DNA of 64,000 nt, taken from the NCBI RefSeq assembly GCF_001552075.1, contig NZ_BCQM01000002.1:310001-374000 (forward strand), in the 5' to 3' direction. A program made the position numbers and the translations under genes. This stretch comes from Arthrobacter luteolus NBRC 107841 (GTDB taxonomy: Bacteria; Actinomycetota; Actinomycetes; Actinomycetales; Micrococcaceae). The notes below the pieces were generated by a model that saw nothing but the letters and a program-made list of their open reading frames with translations, ran no database searches and had not been told where the DNA came from. Within the stretch, counting starts at the first letter, position 1, and every line of letters starts with the position of its first letter. This document shows, one piece after another, positions 19,089 through 27,302 of this stretch.

Positions 19089-20138
19089 CTACTCGGCGCC
19101 GTTGTCCTCCTGGAACCGTTCAGCCTTTGCCAGGGCACCGCGCTGGACGGTCGAACTGGCGTCCTTCGCGGCCCGGCGGAGCTTCTTATCGGAGACCTGA
19201 CGTTCGCCGACGGCTGCCGGAGTCCAGGCGTTCAAATCCTCCTGGCTGAAGTCCGTTTTGGAGGCGCGCCGCTTGGCGACCAGGCCGGTGGCGCCCTCAG
19301 CGAGCCGGCGTGCTGAAAGCAGGAACCCGGTGTGGGCGACCATCCGGTGGTCCGGACGCACTGCCAGACCTTCCAAGTGCCAGCCGCGGACCATGGATTC
19401 CCAGCCCTCGGGCTCGGTGAACCGGCCGTCGGCGCGGATGGCTTCAGCTGTCCGCGAAAGCTGGGTGACCGTGGCGACGTAGGAGATCCAGACGCCGCCC
19501 GGGGCCAGGACCTCGGCCACCGCGTCGGTGCATTCCCACGGAGCCAGCATGTCCAGGACCACTCGGTCCACGCTGCCGGGTTCCTGGTTTTTGACGACCT
19601 GGTCCTGGAAGTCGCCCAGGGTGATTTCCCAGGCGGGGTGCGGGCCGCCGAAGAAGGTCTCCACATTGCCGCGGGCGATGTCAGCGAATTCCTCGCGGCG
19701 CTCGTAGGAGTGCAGCGAGCCGTTGTCTCCCACGGCGCGGAGCAGCGAGATGCTCAGCGCGCCGGATCCGACCCCGGCCTCGACGACCCGGGCGCCCGGG
19801 AAGATGTCTGCCATGGTGACGATCTGGCCGGCGTCTTTCGGGTAGACCACGGCTGCCCCGCGGGGCATGGAGAGCACGAAGTCCGAGAGCAGCGGCCGGA
19901 GGACCTGGTACTGGTGCCCCGTGGTGTTCGTGACAATCGTGCCTTCGGGAACGCCGATGATGCTCTCGTGCGGGAGGTAGCCGCGGTGGGTGTGGAAAGC
20001 CCCGCCCTCGGTGAGGGTGATGGTGTTCCGGCGCCCCTTTTCATCGGTGAGCTGGACGCGTTCCCCGGGCCGCAGGGGTCCACGGCGCATTTCCGCGCCG
20101 TGGGCAGCGGGAGAAGAGGGTGTACCCGGGTTGTTCAT
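19089..20138 (-). CDS. trmI: tRNA (adenine(58)-N(1))-methyltransferase TrmI
   Basis: 349 residues. An N-terminal beta-barrel (GERVQLTDEKGRRNTITLTEGGAFHTHRG) precedes a Rossmann methyltransferase with the SAM loop VVEAGVGSGALSISLLRAVG and the catalytic-region DMLAPWECTDAVAEVLAPGG. It makes m1A58 in the T-loop of tRNA using S-adenosylmethionine. The extra C-terminal tail of about 65 residues is basic. Its position upstream of arc on the same strand is the conserved actinobacterial order. Confidence 0.95.
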   Translation of the reverse strand: MNNPGTPSSPAAHGAEMRRGPLRPGERVQLTDEKGRRNTITLTEGGAFHTHRGYLPHESIIGVPEGTIVTNTTGHQYQVLRPLLSDFVLSMPRGAAVVYPKDAGQIVTMADIFPGARVVEAGVGSGALSISLLRAVGDNGSLHSYERREEFADIARGNVETFFGGPHPAWEITLGDFQDQVVKNQEPGSVDRVVLDMLAPWECTDAVAEVLAPGGVWISYVATVTQLSRTAEAIRADGRFTEPEGWESMVRGWHLEGLAVRPDHRMVAHTGFLLSARRLAEGATGLVAKRRASKTDFSQEDLNAWTPAAVGERQVSDKKLRRAAKDASSTVQRGALAKAERFQEDNGAE

Positions 20139-20210
20139 ATGTGGCTGTCCTTCGGTTTCGGGCGGTGCGGTTGAATGCGGGGCCAGGCCTGCTGTCCCGC
20201 TGGTGGGTGG

Positions 20211-21380
20211 TTAGCTGCTGGTTTTCGGCCGGCGGCCGGTGACAGCGGCGACGACGGCGGACTGGCGGAGCAGGCCGACCACCGTGCCTTCGCGGTTGAT
20301 GACGGCATACTCGCTGCCGGTCAGCTGCGATAGGTACTGGATGAGTTCCTGACCGGTGGCGGCATCCGGAACGTAGGCTCCGGCAGCCAGCGCGCGGGCC
20401 ACGGCGTTCACCGGGGTCTGGAGCGCCAGGTGGGCGGGCACAGAGGACATGGCGCCGGGGTCGACGACGGCTTCCGGCCGCCCGGTGGGGCCGGTCACCA
20501 CAAGCACTGTGCCCGGAGGGCAGTCAGCTGCGAGCCGCCGGGCTTCGGACACCGGCGTCCCCGTGGGCAGCTGCCGGGCCGGTTCCATCAGGCTGCCGGC
20601 GGAAACCTCCGGCAGCCGAAGCCGCAGGCGGGCATTGCTGATCGAGGCTGAGGCACCCATCCACAGGAAGCCTGAGACCAGGGCCGTGATTATCACCAGG
20701 CTCAGGCCGGGCGTTTCACCTTGCAGATAGGGGGGAATAAAGACGGCGGCCACCAGGGCGGCGGCAATAATCCGCCCGGCCCAGCCGGCGGCGATCGTGC
20801 CCTTCTCCTGGACGCCGGTCGCCTTCCAGACCGCAGACTCCACGATGCGTCCCCCGTCCAGCGGAAGGCCGGGGAGGACGTTGAAGATGGCGACCAGAAC
20901 GTTGGCCCAGACAAATATGTCCGTCAGCAGCCAGCCCACGGTTCCGGGTTCGAAGAACGGCAGAACCAGGCGTCCGGCGAGGGCGAGGAGGAAGTTCGCC
21001 GCGGGTCCGGCCAGGGCGACGACCAGGGACCTGCCGGGGGTGGCGTTCACGTCGCCGAACTGGGTGTGTCCGCCCCACAGTGTCAGGACGATCCTGGGTG
21101 TGGGCCATTTCCAGGCCTGGGCAGTCAGGGCATGGGCCAGCTCGTGGGCCAGGACGGAGAGCAGCAGGAGCAGCGCATAGCCCAGGGCGACGGCGTACGC
21201 CCCGGGGCTGCCCAGTTCCGGGAGCGCCCGGGCGACCTGGGGTCCGAAAAGCAGGACGATCGCCGCGGCAATCACAAACCAGGACCAGGCCAGGGTGACC
21301 GGGACTCCCCCGATCTTTCCCAGCGGAATGCCTTCGCTGCGTCCTCCGCCGGCCGTCCCGCCGTCCGGGCCCTGCGTCAC
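20211..21380 (-). CDS. Site-2 protease family (M50) zinc metalloprotease with CBS region
   Basis: 389 residues. About six membrane helices span residues 28-240. They carry the zinc motif HELAH (His79, Glu80, His83) and the second metal-ligand motif NVLPGLPLDGGR (about 171-182). A C-terminal cytosolic part (about 260-375) resembles a CBS pair and may sense nucleotides. It belongs to the SpoIVFB/Rv2625-like branch of intramembrane proteases, with an unknown substrate. The start overlaps the HAD gene stop by 4 bp. It ends 72 bp upstream of trmI. Confidence 0.9.
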   Translation of the reverse strand: MTQGPDGGTAGGGRSEGIPLGKIGGVPVTLAWSWFVIAAAIVLLFGPQVARALPELGSPGAYAVALGYALLLLLSVLAHELAHALTAQAWKWPTPRIVLTLWGGHTQFGDVNATPGRSLVVALAGPAANFLLALAGRLVLPFFEPGTVGWLLTDIFVWANVLVAIFNVLPGLPLDGGRIVESAVWKATGVQEKGTIAAGWAGRIIAAALVAAVFIPPYLQGETPGLSLVIITALVSGFLWMGASASISNARLRLRLPEVSAGSLMEPARQLPTGTPVSEARRLAADCPPGTVLVVTGPTGRPEAVVDPGAMSSVPAHLALQTPVNAVARALAAGAYVPDAATGQELIQYLSQLTGSEYAVINREGTVVGLLRQSAVVAAVTGRRPKTSS

Positions 21381-22129
21381 TTTTGGGCTCCGGACTCTTG
21401 GGCTGCGGACCTTTGGGCTGCGGCGCTGGGCGCCGTCAGGGCCTGCAGGTCACTGACGCTGCGTCCGGCCAGCGTGGTCCATTCGATCCGGTCCGGATCC
21501 GGCGGCAGGGGAATGAAATGGGGTACGGCCAGGGCAGTCAGGCCGGCAGCACGGGCGGAGGTATAGCCCGGGTAGGAGTCCTCGATGGCGATGCACCGGG
21601 ACTTCACCAGGCCGGGAACACTCAGCGCCAGTTCGTCGAAGGCGAGCTGGTACGGCTCGGGATGCGGTTTGCCGCGTTCCACCATGTCGCCGGTGACCAG
21701 GAACCGGAACGTGCCCTCCGGAAGGTGGGCGGCGATGGCCCGGGCCAGGACCGCGGTGGACATGGTGACCATCGCACAGGGAATCCCGGAATCTGCAAGT
21801 TCCTCAAGCAGCTCACGGGCACCGGGCCGCCAGGGAACATCGGTGCGGACCTGCCGCGCCACCCGGTCCGTCAGGGTGGAAATAATGGCCTCGGCACTGA
21901 GGTCAACGCCGGCCTGCTGGAGCCGGTGCGCTGAGAAGGTGAGCGCCTGCCCCACGAGTTCCTCGGCCTCTTCATCAGTCCAGGTGCCGCCATGGGCGGC
22001 AACAAGGTCCTTCTCCGCCTGGATCCAATAGGGTTCCGTGTCGACGATCGTTCCGTCCATATCCCAGAAAACGGCCTGCAGCGGGCCGCCGGGGCCGCCG
22101 GACGGGAGGAAACTTCCAGGGAGGGACAT
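21377..22129 (-). CDS. HAD-superfamily phosphatase
   Basis: 250 residues with a haloacid dehalogenase core: motif I AVFWDMDGTIVDTEPYW (nucleophile Asp in DMDGT), a helical cap (about 40-100), motif II MVTMSTA, and motif III/IV GKPHPEPY...CIAIEDSYPGYTSARAAG. This is the beta-phosphoglucomutase/phosphatase subfamily; the sugar-phosphate substrate is not determinable. There is no Shine-Dalgarno sequence before the ATG. TAGACT ends 6 nt upstream of it, suggesting a leaderless transcript. It overlaps the M50 protease gene by 4 bp and diverges from the PAC2 gene. Confidence 0.9.
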   Translation of the reverse strand: MSLPGSFLPSGGPGGPLQAVFWDMDGTIVDTEPYWIQAEKDLVAAHGGTWTDEEAEELVGQALTFSAHRLQQAGVDLSAEAIISTLTDRVARQVRTDVPWRPGARELLEELADSGIPCAMVTMSTAVLARAIAAHLPEGTFRFLVTGDMVERGKPHPEPYQLAFDELALSVPGLVKSRCIAIEDSYPGYTSARAAGLTALAVPHFIPLPPDPDRIEWTTLAGRSVSDLQALTAPSAAAQRSAAQESGAQK

Positions 22130-22231
22130 ACCGCAAGTCTACGTGGCTCCGGGTGGGGTTCCTTGTCCCGGCCGGGTGACTCGGACAGGGGCGGGACTGA
22201 CACTGCGGTGCGGGGAGCATATGGTGAATCT

Positions 22232-23113
22232 GTGAGTTATACCGACAAGACCCCAGCCGCCGGCCTGCAGGATTTCTTTGGTGGCGGCTCCGGAGAGCGG
22301 GTCACCGTGATGCTGGCCGCCTTTGAAGGCTGGAACGACGCCGGAGAAGCGGCCAGTGACGCCCTGAGTTTCCTCTCCCAGTACTGGGACAGCGAGAAGA
22401 TCGCTGGAATCGATGCCGACGAGTACTACGATTTCCAGTTCACCCGCCCTGCAATCGAGCGGAACGCAGCAGGAAAGCGCAGGATCAAGTGGCCTACCAC
22501 CCGGATTTCCCGGGCAGAGGTCCCGGGGACCAACCTGGACCTGATCCTGGTTTCCGGGGTTGAACCGTCCTACAAATGGCGTGCCTACACGGCGGAAGTT
22601 ATTGGCCTGGCCAAGGAACTCGAGGTGGACTGCATCGTGCTCACCGGCGCGCTGCTGGCCGATGTTCCGCATACCCGTCCCATTCCGGTGACTGCCACCT
22701 GTGAGGAGGAGGACCTGAGGGAACACCTCGGCGTCGAGTCCTCGCAGTATGAGGGTCCCATCGGGATTGTGGGCGTCCTGGCCGAAGTGGCCAGCCTGGC
22801 CGACATTCCCACCCTCTCCCTCTGGGCAGCGGTGCCGCACTATGTGGGGCAGCCGCCCTCGCCCAAGGCGCAGCTGGCCCTGCTCCACCGTCTGGAAGAG
22901 CTGCTGCAGACCCCCATCGACACCGCGGTCCTCACCGAGGAAGCCGAGGCCTGGGAACGCGGTGTGGATGAACTTGCCACCGAGGACCCGGAGATCGCTG
23001 CCTATGTCCGGCAGCTCGAGGAAGCCAAGGACACTGCTGAGCTGCCCGAGGCGACCGGTGAGTCGATTGCGCGTGAGTTCGAGCGCTACCTCAAACGCCG
23101 GCGCCGGGACTAG
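22232..23113 (+). CDS. PAC2 family (proteasome assembly chaperone-like) protein
   Basis: 293 residues. The N-terminal alpha/beta domain contains VMLAAFEGWNDAGEAASDALSFL, YYDFQFTRP and DLILVSGVEPSYKWRAYT, diagnostic of the actinobacterial PAC2 (PF09754) family. A charged helical C-terminus (about 225-290) follows. PAC2 proteins are named after eukaryotic proteasome assembly chaperones, but their bacterial role is not established. The gene lies close to the proteasome locus and beside mshC. I chose the GTG at 22232 because codons upstream are non-coding. Confidence 0.9.
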   Translation: MSYTDKTPAAGLQDFFGGGSGERVTVMLAAFEGWNDAGEAASDALSFLSQYWDSEKIAGIDADEYYDFQFTRPAIERNAAGKRRIKWPTTRISRAEVPGTNLDLILVSGVEPSYKWRAYTAEVIGLAKELEVDCIVLTGALLADVPHTRPIPVTATCEEEDLREHLGVESSQYEGPIGIVGVLAEVASLADIPTLSLWAAVPHYVGQPPSPKAQLALLHRLEELLQTPIDTAVLTEEAEAWERGVDELATEDPEIAAYVRQLEEAKDTAELPEATGESIAREFERYLKRRRRD

Positions 23114-23121
23114 CCCGGAAC

Positions 23122-23160
23122 GGCACAGGGACCGCGGACAGAATCCGCGGTCCCTGTGCC
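23122..23160. terminator. Bidirectional terminator, PAC2 / mshC
   Basis: Perfect 17-bp stem (23122-23138 with 23144-23160) and a CAGAA loop between convergent genes, directly after the PAC2 stop codon. Confidence 0.9.
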
Positions 23161-23175
23161 TTCCGAAGGATGTGC

Positions 23176-24468
23176 CTAGCGCAGGCGGATTCCCAGGAGG
23201 GCGTCGAAGGCTGCTTCGGCCAGTTCCGCTCCGGCCAGGGACCCGGCTGCTGATTCCGCCGGCGCGTCGAGGAGCGCAGCGGCCCAGGCATCAGCGGCGG
23301 CCAGCGCGGCAGGTGCATTGAGGTCATCTGCCAGGGCCATACGGAAACTCTGCAGCAGCTCAGCGGCCGCCTGCTCCCCGGTCAGCGGCAGCGCCATGCG
23401 GTAGCGCCGGAGCCGGTCCTCGGCCCGGCCAAGGTCGTCAGCGGTCCAGAACCAGTCTGACCGGTAGTGGTGGCCGGCAAGGGTGATGCGGACGGCTGCC
23501 GGTTCCACCCCTTCCGTCCGCAGGCGGGAGACCAGGACCAGGTTGCCCAGGGACTTGCTCATCTTCTCGCCGTCGAGGCCCACCATGCCGGCGTGGGCGT
23601 AGTGCTTTGCCAGCGGCTCACCGGAGCAGGCGTACGCGTGTGCGGCGCTCATCTCATGGTGCGGGAAGGTCAGGTCCGATCCCCCGGCCTGGACCGTGAA
23701 GGGTGCCGGGAGGAAGCGGCGGGCAATGACCGAACACTCGATGTGCCAGCCCGGACGCCCGTCGCCCAGCTTCCCGCCGGGCCATACAGGTTCACCGGGG
23801 CGGGCGGCCCGCCACAGCAGCGCGTCGAGCGGATTCCGCTTTCCGGGCCGGGCGGGGTCACCGCCGCGTTCCGCGAACAGCGGCAGCATCTGCTCCGGCG
23901 TGAGGCCGGAAACCTGCCCGGGCCACCACGCGTCGGGGCCCTGCTTCTCAAGTTCCTGCGCGGCGTCGACCGAAAAGTAGACATCTCCGTCGGGTTCGGT
24001 CCCCGTCCCCGGCACACGGTATGCGATGCCCTTGTCCAGCAGTTCCTCGACCACGGGCACAATCCATTCAATGGACTCCACGGCACCGATGTAACTCTGC
24101 GGGGCAATGACGTTCAGCGCTTCCATGTCCTCACGGAAGAGCTGGGTCTGTTCCTTGGCGAGAACCGTCCAGTCGACCCCCGTCGCTTCAGCGCGTTCGA
24201 GGAGCGGGTCATCAATATCGGTGACGTTCTGCACGTAGTTGACTGTGTAGCCGGCGTCCCGCCACTGCCGGTTCAGCAGGTCGAACGCAACGTAGGTCGC
24301 TGCGTGTCCCATATGGGTCGCGTCGTACGGGGTGATCCCGCAGACGTACAGGCCGGCTTCACCCTCTGGCTGGACAGGCACAGCCCTTCGCAGCGACGAA
24401 TCGAAGAGGACAAGGCCTGGAGACTTTCCGGGCAGGACGGGCAGGGGGCGGGTTTTCCAAGCGATCAC
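23176..24468 (-). CDS. mshC: L-cysteine:1D-myo-inositol 2-amino-2-deoxy-alpha-D-glucopyranoside ligase MshC
   Basis: 430 residues, a cysteinyl-tRNA-synthetase paralog. It has [20 protein letters not shown] (zinc ligand Cys43; HMGH nucleotide-binding motif), WHIECS (second zinc cysteine), [15 protein letters not shown] and the KMSKS loop. It lacks the tRNA-binding C-terminal domain of true CysRS. MshC makes Cys-GlcN-Ins, the third step of mycothiol biosynthesis, with ATP. The start is GTG at 24468. It is on the same strand as uppP (60-bp gap), the usual actinobacterial order. Confidence 0.95.
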   Translation of the reverse strand: MIAWKTRPLPVLPGKSPGLVLFDSSLRRAVPVQPEGEAGLYVCGITPYDATHMGHAATYVAFDLLNRQWRDAGYTVNYVQNVTDIDDPLLERAEATGVDWTVLAKEQTQLFREDMEALNVIAPQSYIGAVESIEWIVPVVEELLDKGIAYRVPGTGTEPDGDVYFSVDAAQELEKQGPDAWWPGQVSGLTPEQMLPLFAERGGDPARPGKRNPLDALLWRAARPGEPVWPGGKLGDGRPGWHIECSVIARRFLPAPFTVQAGGSDLTFPHHEMSAAHAYACSGEPLAKHYAHAGMVGLDGEKMSKSLGNLVLVSRLRTEGVEPAAVRITLAGHHYRSDWFWTADDLGRAEDRLRRYRMALPLTGEQAAAELLQSFRMALADDLNAPAALAAADAWAAALLDAPAESAAGSLAGAELAEAAFDALLGIRLR

Positions 24469-24528
24469 AGAATCAACTCTACTGACTTCGACAGCGGTTT
24501 CCGTTTTGCGTCCGGGACCGGTTCACGG

Positions 24529-25353
24529 TCAGGCCTGCAGCACACCGAAGCCCAGGGCAAGGTAGATGGCCACGCCAAGGGCGATCCGGTACCAGACGAA
24601 CAACTGGTAGCTGCGGGTCGAAACGTACCGGAGGAACCAGCCAATGATGATGAAGCCAACAACGAAGGCCACCACGGTGGCGAGTGCCGTCTCCGCCCCG
24701 CCGTAGGGACCGGTCTCTCCCCAGGACTTGGCCAGCTGGTACAGGCCGCTGCCGAAAACGGCGGGGATGGCCAGCAGGAAGGCGTACCGGGCCGCGGCTT
24801 CCCGGGTGTAGCCCATCAGCAGGCCCGCCGTGATGGTTCCACCCGAACGGGAGACGCCGGGAATGAGCGCCAGGGCCTGGGCGAAGCCGTAAAGGATGCC
24901 GTGCTTGTAGGTGAGCTTGTCCAGCGTGCGCTGCTGTTTGCCCACAATGTCCGCGATCGCGAGGAAAATGCCGAACACGATCAGCATGGTCGCAACGATC
25001 CAGAGGCTGCGGAAGGTGCTTTCGATCTGGTCCTGGAACAGCAGGCCCAGGACGACGATCGGGATGGTGCCGACGATGATCAGCCAGCCCATGCGTGCAT
25101 CCGGATCGGAGCGCGGTACCCGGCCGGTCAGCGAGCCGAACCAGGCCTTGACGATCCGGACAATGTCCTTCCAGAAGTACACCGCAACAGCCGTCTCGGT
25201 ACCGAGCTGGGTGATAGCTGTGAACGCAGCGCCGGGATCCTGAGCGCCGGGAAGGAGCTCACCGGCAATCCGCAGGTGCGCGCTGGACGAAATGGGCAGG
25301 AACTCGGTCAGGCCCTGGAGGAAACCGAGGAATATCGCTTCAAACCAATTCAC
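24529..25353 (-). CDS. uppP: Undecaprenyl-diphosphatase (BacA/UppP)
   Basis: 274 residues, about eight membrane helices. Both family motifs are present: [13 protein letters not shown] (residues 18-30) and [20 protein letters not shown], which contribute the Glu, Ser, His and Arg of the active site. It dephosphorylates undecaprenyl pyrophosphate for recycling as the peptidoglycan lipid carrier and can confer bacitracin tolerance. It is followed by mshC on the same strand. Confidence 0.96.
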   Translation of the reverse strand: MNWFEAIFLGFLQGLTEFLPISSSAHLRIAGELLPGAQDPGAAFTAITQLGTETAVAVYFWKDIVRIVKAWFGSLTGRVPRSDPDARMGWLIIVGTIPIVVLGLLFQDQIESTFRSLWIVATMLIVFGIFLAIADIVGKQQRTLDKLTYKHGILYGFAQALALIPGVSRSGGTITAGLLMGYTREAAARYAFLLAIPAVFGSGLYQLAKSWGETGPYGGAETALATVVAFVVGFIIIGWFLRYVSTRSYQLFVWYRIALGVAIYLALGFGVLQA

Positions 25354-25404
25354 CCTACGACTCTAGGGCACAGCGCAGCCCGGACCCGTCATGCGGTGCC
25401 CGTG

Positions 25405-25767
25405 CTACCGGTCCGTGCCGGACTGCCGCCGGTAATCGTCCTGGTCCGAGGAACCTGCAGGAATTTCCTCGGTCTCTTCATCCGCGCCGAACCGGGAAGG
25501 CTCATCAAACCCGGACCGGCGGAGCATTTCTTCATCGTCGTCGAGCAGGTCCTCGTCGCCGTCTTCGTCGTCGTAGATTTCCAGCGGCGTCACTTCGCCA
25601 TACGCGTCGTAGAGGACTTCTTCATACACTTCAAACGCGTCGGCGATGGCCAGGTAAGCACCTTCGACGGCGGGATCCTTCTCTCCGCGGCGGGCAGCAG
25701 CGGCAGCCAGGTGCTCTTCGAAGGCAGCGACCAGGGACTGGAGCGCAACGCGCGGATCTATGCTCAT
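25405..25767 (-). CDS. Conserved small acidic protein of unknown function
   Basis: A 120-residue product. The N-terminal half is helical (DPRVALQSLVAAFEEHLAAAAARRG, then a DAFEVYEEVLYDAYGE segment), and the second half is very acidic and likely disordered (EIYDDEDGDEDLLDDDEEM). I recall homologs in Arthrobacter but know no function; a primosomal label sometimes used for them is unsupported. Start is ATG at 25767. It lies 51 bp upstream of uppP on the same strand and diverges from the DUF5703 gene across only 35 bp. Confidence 0.8.
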   Translation of the reverse strand: MSIDPRVALQSLVAAFEEHLAAAAARRGEKDPAVEGAYLAIADAFEVYEEVLYDAYGEVTPLEIYDDEDGDEDLLDDDEEMLRRSGFDEPSRFGADEETEEIPAGSSDQDDYRRQSGTDR

Positions 25768-25802
25768 GGACTAGACGTTATCGGTAAAGCAGGCAAAATG
25801 GG

Positions 25803-26042
25803 ATGCAAATGCGAGAACAAATTCTTAGACCGGACCGGTCCCCTCAAGCCGGTCCCGCCAAGGGCTATGAGTACCTGGTCCTCTCCGTAGGCCCCGCCGA
25901 GTCCCTCCCTGAAGCCCGCCGGGCACTCACGGACCACGCTGAGTACGGCAAGTGGGAACTGGAACGGACCCGCATCTACCGCGGCGGCCACCACCGGTAC
26001 TGGCTTCGGCGGAAGATCATGCGGGTCGAGCGGACTTTCTAG
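25803..26042 (+). CDS. DUF5703 family small protein
   Basis: A 79-residue basic protein with the pattern GYEYLVLSVGP...ARRALTDHAEYGKWELERTRIYRGGHHRYWLRRKIMRVERT, which I recognise as actinobacterial DUF5703. No function is known. Three in-frame or nearby ATGs occur (25798 is out of frame; 25803 and 25809 are in frame), and 25803 is the longer choice. Its stop codon shares a CTAG with the stop of the convergent acyl-CoA dehydrogenase gene. Confidence 0.8.
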   Translation: MQMREQILRPDRSPQAGPAKGYEYLVLSVGPAESLPEARRALTDHAEYGKWELERTRIYRGGHHRYWLRRKIMRVERTF

Positions 26043-27229
26043 CCCGCGTCCTGTATATCCGTGCTGCCGGTTTCGCCTGCCTGCTCCTGGTCCACCGGGC
26101 CCAGCAGGGCATTTGCCATGGTGTTGTGGGCGGAATCCTCGCTTGAAGGATGGAACATACCGGCAAGGACGTCGCGGTACAGCCGCTCCAGTTCCTGGCC
26201 GCGGAAGTAGCTCCGGCCGCCGGCCACCTTCAGGGCGGTTTCAACGACCCCGCGGACGGTATCGGTGGTGCGCAGCTTGAGTCCTGACAGCCGCGCGAAC
26301 CAGAACCCGCCGTGGTCCGCCCCGGATTCGAGGTCACGGGCCACGGCCTCCAGCTCCAGCGCGGCTCCGTCCATCCGGATGGCCGCGTCGGCGATCCGCC
26401 ACCGGGTATGCGGATCCTGGGTTGCCGGCACCCCGTCCGGTTTCCGGAAGGCTGCGGCCTCGGCCGCAAGGGTGACCGCCCGGTCCCCGATCCCGGTGTA
26501 GACCGCGGAGAGCAGTGTTTCAAAAAGACTGAAGATGCCGAACACGAACAGATCAGCGTGCGGCCCCACCGGGGTGTGCCGGACGATCCGTTCCGAGGGC
26601 ACAAGAGCGCCCTCCAGCACCGTGGTGCAGGACTGGGAAGCCCGCATCCCCATGGTGTCCCAGTCATCCAGCGTGGTGATCCCCCCGGTGTCCCGGTCGG
26701 CAAAACCAAATACGAGCCGCGGCTCGTCGGGATCAGTGCTGTCCTTGCCGAAAATGCCCAGCCGCGTCCACGCCGGGGACAGGCTGGTGAAGATCTTGCG
26801 TCCGGTGAAGGCGTAGCCGCCGCTGCGCGGTTCTGCCACCGTCTTGGAATCGAAAAGCACGGCGCTGTTTCCCGGTTCGGAGATGCCGAACGCAAAGACC
26901 TCACCGCGCGCCGCTTCCTCGAGGACGAAGGCAAGCGAGTCATCACCCCGCAGCGAGAGCAGATGCGCCACCCCGCACCAGACCAGGTGCATGTTGATGG
27001 CCAGTGCGGTGGCCGGCGCAGCGGAAGCCAGCAGCCGCTGGCAGGCGGCCACCTCCGGGATGCCGAGTCCGGCTCCGCCCTGTGCGGGTGTGGAAAACAA
27101 TGCCAGGTAGCCGGCACGGCGGAGGTCCTCGAGGTCTTCGGCAAAGAACTCGTTGCGCCGGTCGTATTCCGGTGCCCGGCTGCGCAGCCGTTCGAGGAGT
27201 TCGGGGCTGAGGATATCTCCGGCAGACAT
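26039..27229 (-). CDS. Acyl-CoA dehydrogenase family protein
   Basis: 396 residues, normal for the family. It has an N-terminal helical domain, a mid beta-domain with FGISEPGNSAVLFDSKTVAE...YAFTGRKIFTSLSPAW (FAD/substrate region), WDTMGMRASQS, and the C-terminal helical bundle (YFRGQELERLYRDVLAGMFHPSSEDSAHN). It lacks the usual ExxxR-type catalytic glutamate context that I can identify, so it may instead be a flavin-dependent hydroxylase or desulfurisation-type member. A good AAGGAAG site precedes the ATG. The M20 peptidase gene lies 73 bp upstream on the same strand. Confidence 0.85.
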   Translation of the reverse strand: MSAGDILSPELLERLRSRAPEYDRRNEFFAEDLEDLRRAGYLALFSTPAQGGAGLGIPEVAACQRLLASAAPATALAINMHLVWCGVAHLLSLRGDDSLAFVLEEAARGEVFAFGISEPGNSAVLFDSKTVAEPRSGGYAFTGRKIFTSLSPAWTRLGIFGKDSTDPDEPRLVFGFADRDTGGITTLDDWDTMGMRASQSCTTVLEGALVPSERIVRHTPVGPHADLFVFGIFSLFETLLSAVYTGIGDRAVTLAAEAAAFRKPDGVPATQDPHTRWRIADAAIRMDGAALELEAVARDLESGADHGGFWFARLSGLKLRTTDTVRGVVETALKVAGGRSYFRGQELERLYRDVLAGMFHPSSEDSAHNTMANALLGPVDQEQAGETGSTDIQDAG

Positions 27230-27302
27230 GGTGCTCTTCCTTTTTCGGTTCGGTTTCTGGTGGTGCGGTTTGGTTCGGAGCTGGGTCGGGAAGGGTTCCC
27301 TT

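Noticed and set aside
22167-22176. CCCGGCCGGG palindrome between the HAD and PAC2 genes as an operator
   Set aside because: A 10-bp all-G/C palindrome is expected by chance in such a high-GC genome.
24475-24502. SigR-like promoter upstream of mshC (GGAAAC, 19-nt spacer, GTT on the minus strand)
   Set aside because: The -35 is GGAAA rather than GGAAY and the spacing is off by one; too weak to claim although mycothiol genes can be SigR targets.
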